The notes beneath the pieces were generated by a model. The model had not been told where the DNA came from. It made no database searches and worked only from the letters and a program-made list of their open reading frames with translations. This document shows positions 63,072 to 64,000 of a stretch of DNA of 64,000 bases, piece after piece. Origin of the DNA: Actinobacteria bacterium HGW-Actinobacteria-4 (GTDB lineage Bacteria > Actinomycetota > Actinomycetes > Actinomycetales > Demequinaceae); assembly GCA_002841315.1 (NCBI GenBank), contig PHEW01000010.1, forward strand, positions 16,263 through 80,262. Direction: 5' to 3'. Every line of letters begins with the position of its first letter. Position 1 is the stretch's first letter. The position numbers were made by a program, and so were the translations under genes.

Positions 63072-64000
63072 CTAGGACACCGCGCCAACGAGCGAGCCAG
63101 CGCGGGCATCAAACGCGCGCCCCGACAGCCGGACTCCTAGCGCCACTCCAGCAGGCCCAAACACCAGGCCTGTGACGAGAGCGAGCCACCCCCACCCGGT
63201 TCCGTTCGCCAACGCCAAGACGAAAGGAACAGTGACGAGCGGCATGGCGATCGCGGTGGCGAGTGAGGACACGAGCTGCGCTACCAGGCTGGCACCCACT
63301 GCGCCCACCTCGGTGCCGAACGGGTTGTCGCCTGGCGCCGGCGCCCGGTACGGCAACAACACCGACGTCAGTGCGGAGATGCCCAGCGTCAAGCCCAGAA
63401 CTCCCAAGCACGCGCCGATCACCGCAGGAGCCAACTCCCAAAGACCTGTCCACGCCAACAGCACCACCGCGGAGCCCAACACTGCGGGCACGGCCCAGCT
63501 CAAGACAGCGAACGTGCGCCCCTTCATGAGTTCGGTGCCCAGCGAGCCCGCGGAGATGTCGATCCAAATAGCCGTGGAATCGTAAGCAACATCGTTGTGC
63601 CTGCCCCACCCAATGGACGCCGCGAGCAGGACCGGAGCCACCAAGGACCAACGCGCTTCAAGTTGGAGCACCGGTACCACGAACACGAAGAACATCAGCG
63701 GAAACGCCAGAACCCCCGCGAGCGACGCAAGATAGCGAGGGTCAGTCGCCCACGAGCGAGAGAGTCGGGTGCGTGCCGCGCGCGCGGGCGCGCTCAGCTG
63801 CCAGCGCTGGGGGAGCCACCGAGTGCGGTCGGCGGTCGCGAGCATGGTGTCGTGACGCTGGCGGGTACCACCACCCCGATAGATGGGATTGACCAGTCCG
63901 TGTGCCACGTTCGCGCGCCACGCTGCGTGCAGGATGACTACCCAGGTGGCTAGCATCACCAGTCGCCACGCGACCGCCCACCAGTCGCCGGTGGTCGCCG
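63072..64000 (-). CDS. Polytopic membrane protein, probable ABC exporter permease (runs off right edge)
   Basis: The frame is open to the window end (translation upstream reads ATTGDWWAVAWRLVMLATWVV), so at least 309 residues of the C-terminal part are here. There are about six or seven helices after a basic loop (RTRLSRSWATDPRYLASLAG), and a segment AYDSTAIWIDISAG followed by ELMKGRTFAVLSWAVPAVLG that is like permeases of ABC-2-type exporters. Assignment is weak without the N-terminus or a linked ATPase. Confidence 0.6.
   Translation of the reverse strand, partial: ATTGDWWAVAWRLVMLATWVVILHAAWRANVAHGLVNPIYRGGGTRQRHDTMLATADRTRWLPQRWQLSAPARAARTRLSRSWATDPRYLASLAGVLAFPLMFFVFVVPVLQLEARWSLVAPVLLAASIGWGRHNDVAYDSTAIWIDISAGSLGTELMKGRTFAVLSWAVPAVLGSAVVLLAWTGLWELAPAVIGACLGVLGLTLGISALTSVLLPYRAPAPGDNPFGTEVGAVGASLVAQLVSSLATAIAMPLVTVPFVLALANGTGWGWLALVTGLVFGPAGVALGVRLSGRAFDARAGSLVGAVS

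Overview
The window is bacterial chromosome from a high-GC Gram-positive organism, most likely an actinobacterium of the order Micrococcales. The evidence is the strong G/C bias at third codon positions, many GTG starts, and typical actinobacterial families (oligoribonuclease, DUF3039, DUF2017 next to ClpS and MurI, DUF4916, EttA, truncated hemoglobin O, paired dynamin-like GTPases). At least a dozen genes look leaderless: a TANNNT -10 box lies exactly six bases before the start codon. The species cannot be fixed from sequence reading alone. I saw no rRNA, CRISPR array, insertion sequence or integrase.

Layout. 1-5433 is a defence island: a restriction-modification pair (the endonuclease gene runs off the left edge and is coupled to its methylase by TAATG), an OLD-type ATPase/TOPRIM nuclease, a small WYL-like protein and a lone AbiV abortive-infection protein. 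It appears less GC-rich than the rest. A possible tRNA relic lies at its right border. 5610-8016 holds small hypothetical genes and a barstar-like inhibitor. 8228-12307 is a surface-polysaccharide pair: a membrane processive glycosyltransferase (GT2) and an exported GH18-type protein with two chitin-binding modules. 13081-13867 is a MntA/HepT toxin-antitoxin pair whose antitoxin carries an extra ribbon-helix-helix domain. Then follow aminopeptidase N, a membrane-anchored collagen-like protein, a TDT transporter, and a sigma factor / probable anti-sigma / large exported protein operon (18793-23104). 24997-31467 is a carbohydrate-uptake locus: FadR-type regulator, lipoprotein binding protein, two permeases and 4-alpha-glucanotransferase.

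31558-41363 carries a CPBP protease, MscS channel, truncated hemoglobin, acyl-CoA thioesterase, EttA, SSB and two dynamin-like GTPases. 41480-47123 contains tRNA-Arg, a PadR-regulated ABC exporter, an Old Yellow Enzyme, oligoribonuclease and tRNA-His. 47913-51221 is an osmoprotectant (glycine betaine type) ABC importer whose binding protein appears circularly permuted: the segment normally at its C-terminus follows the lipoprotein linker at the N-terminus. tRNA-Lys, a 1565-residue repeat-built membrane protein, a peroxiredoxin, tRNA-Leu, thioredoxin and a NUDIX-like gene follow. 58681-63032 is a conserved housekeeping cluster (RdgB, RNase PH, MBL hydrolase, MurI, DUF2017, ClpS, DUF3039). A membrane gene runs off the right edge.

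Most notable: the permuted osmoprotectant-binding protein; the two divergent leaderless osmoprotectant promoters whose -10 boxes share one TA step; the RHH-MntA fusion; the unrecognised restriction endonuclease at the edge; and at least two families of short dispersed intergenic repeats.
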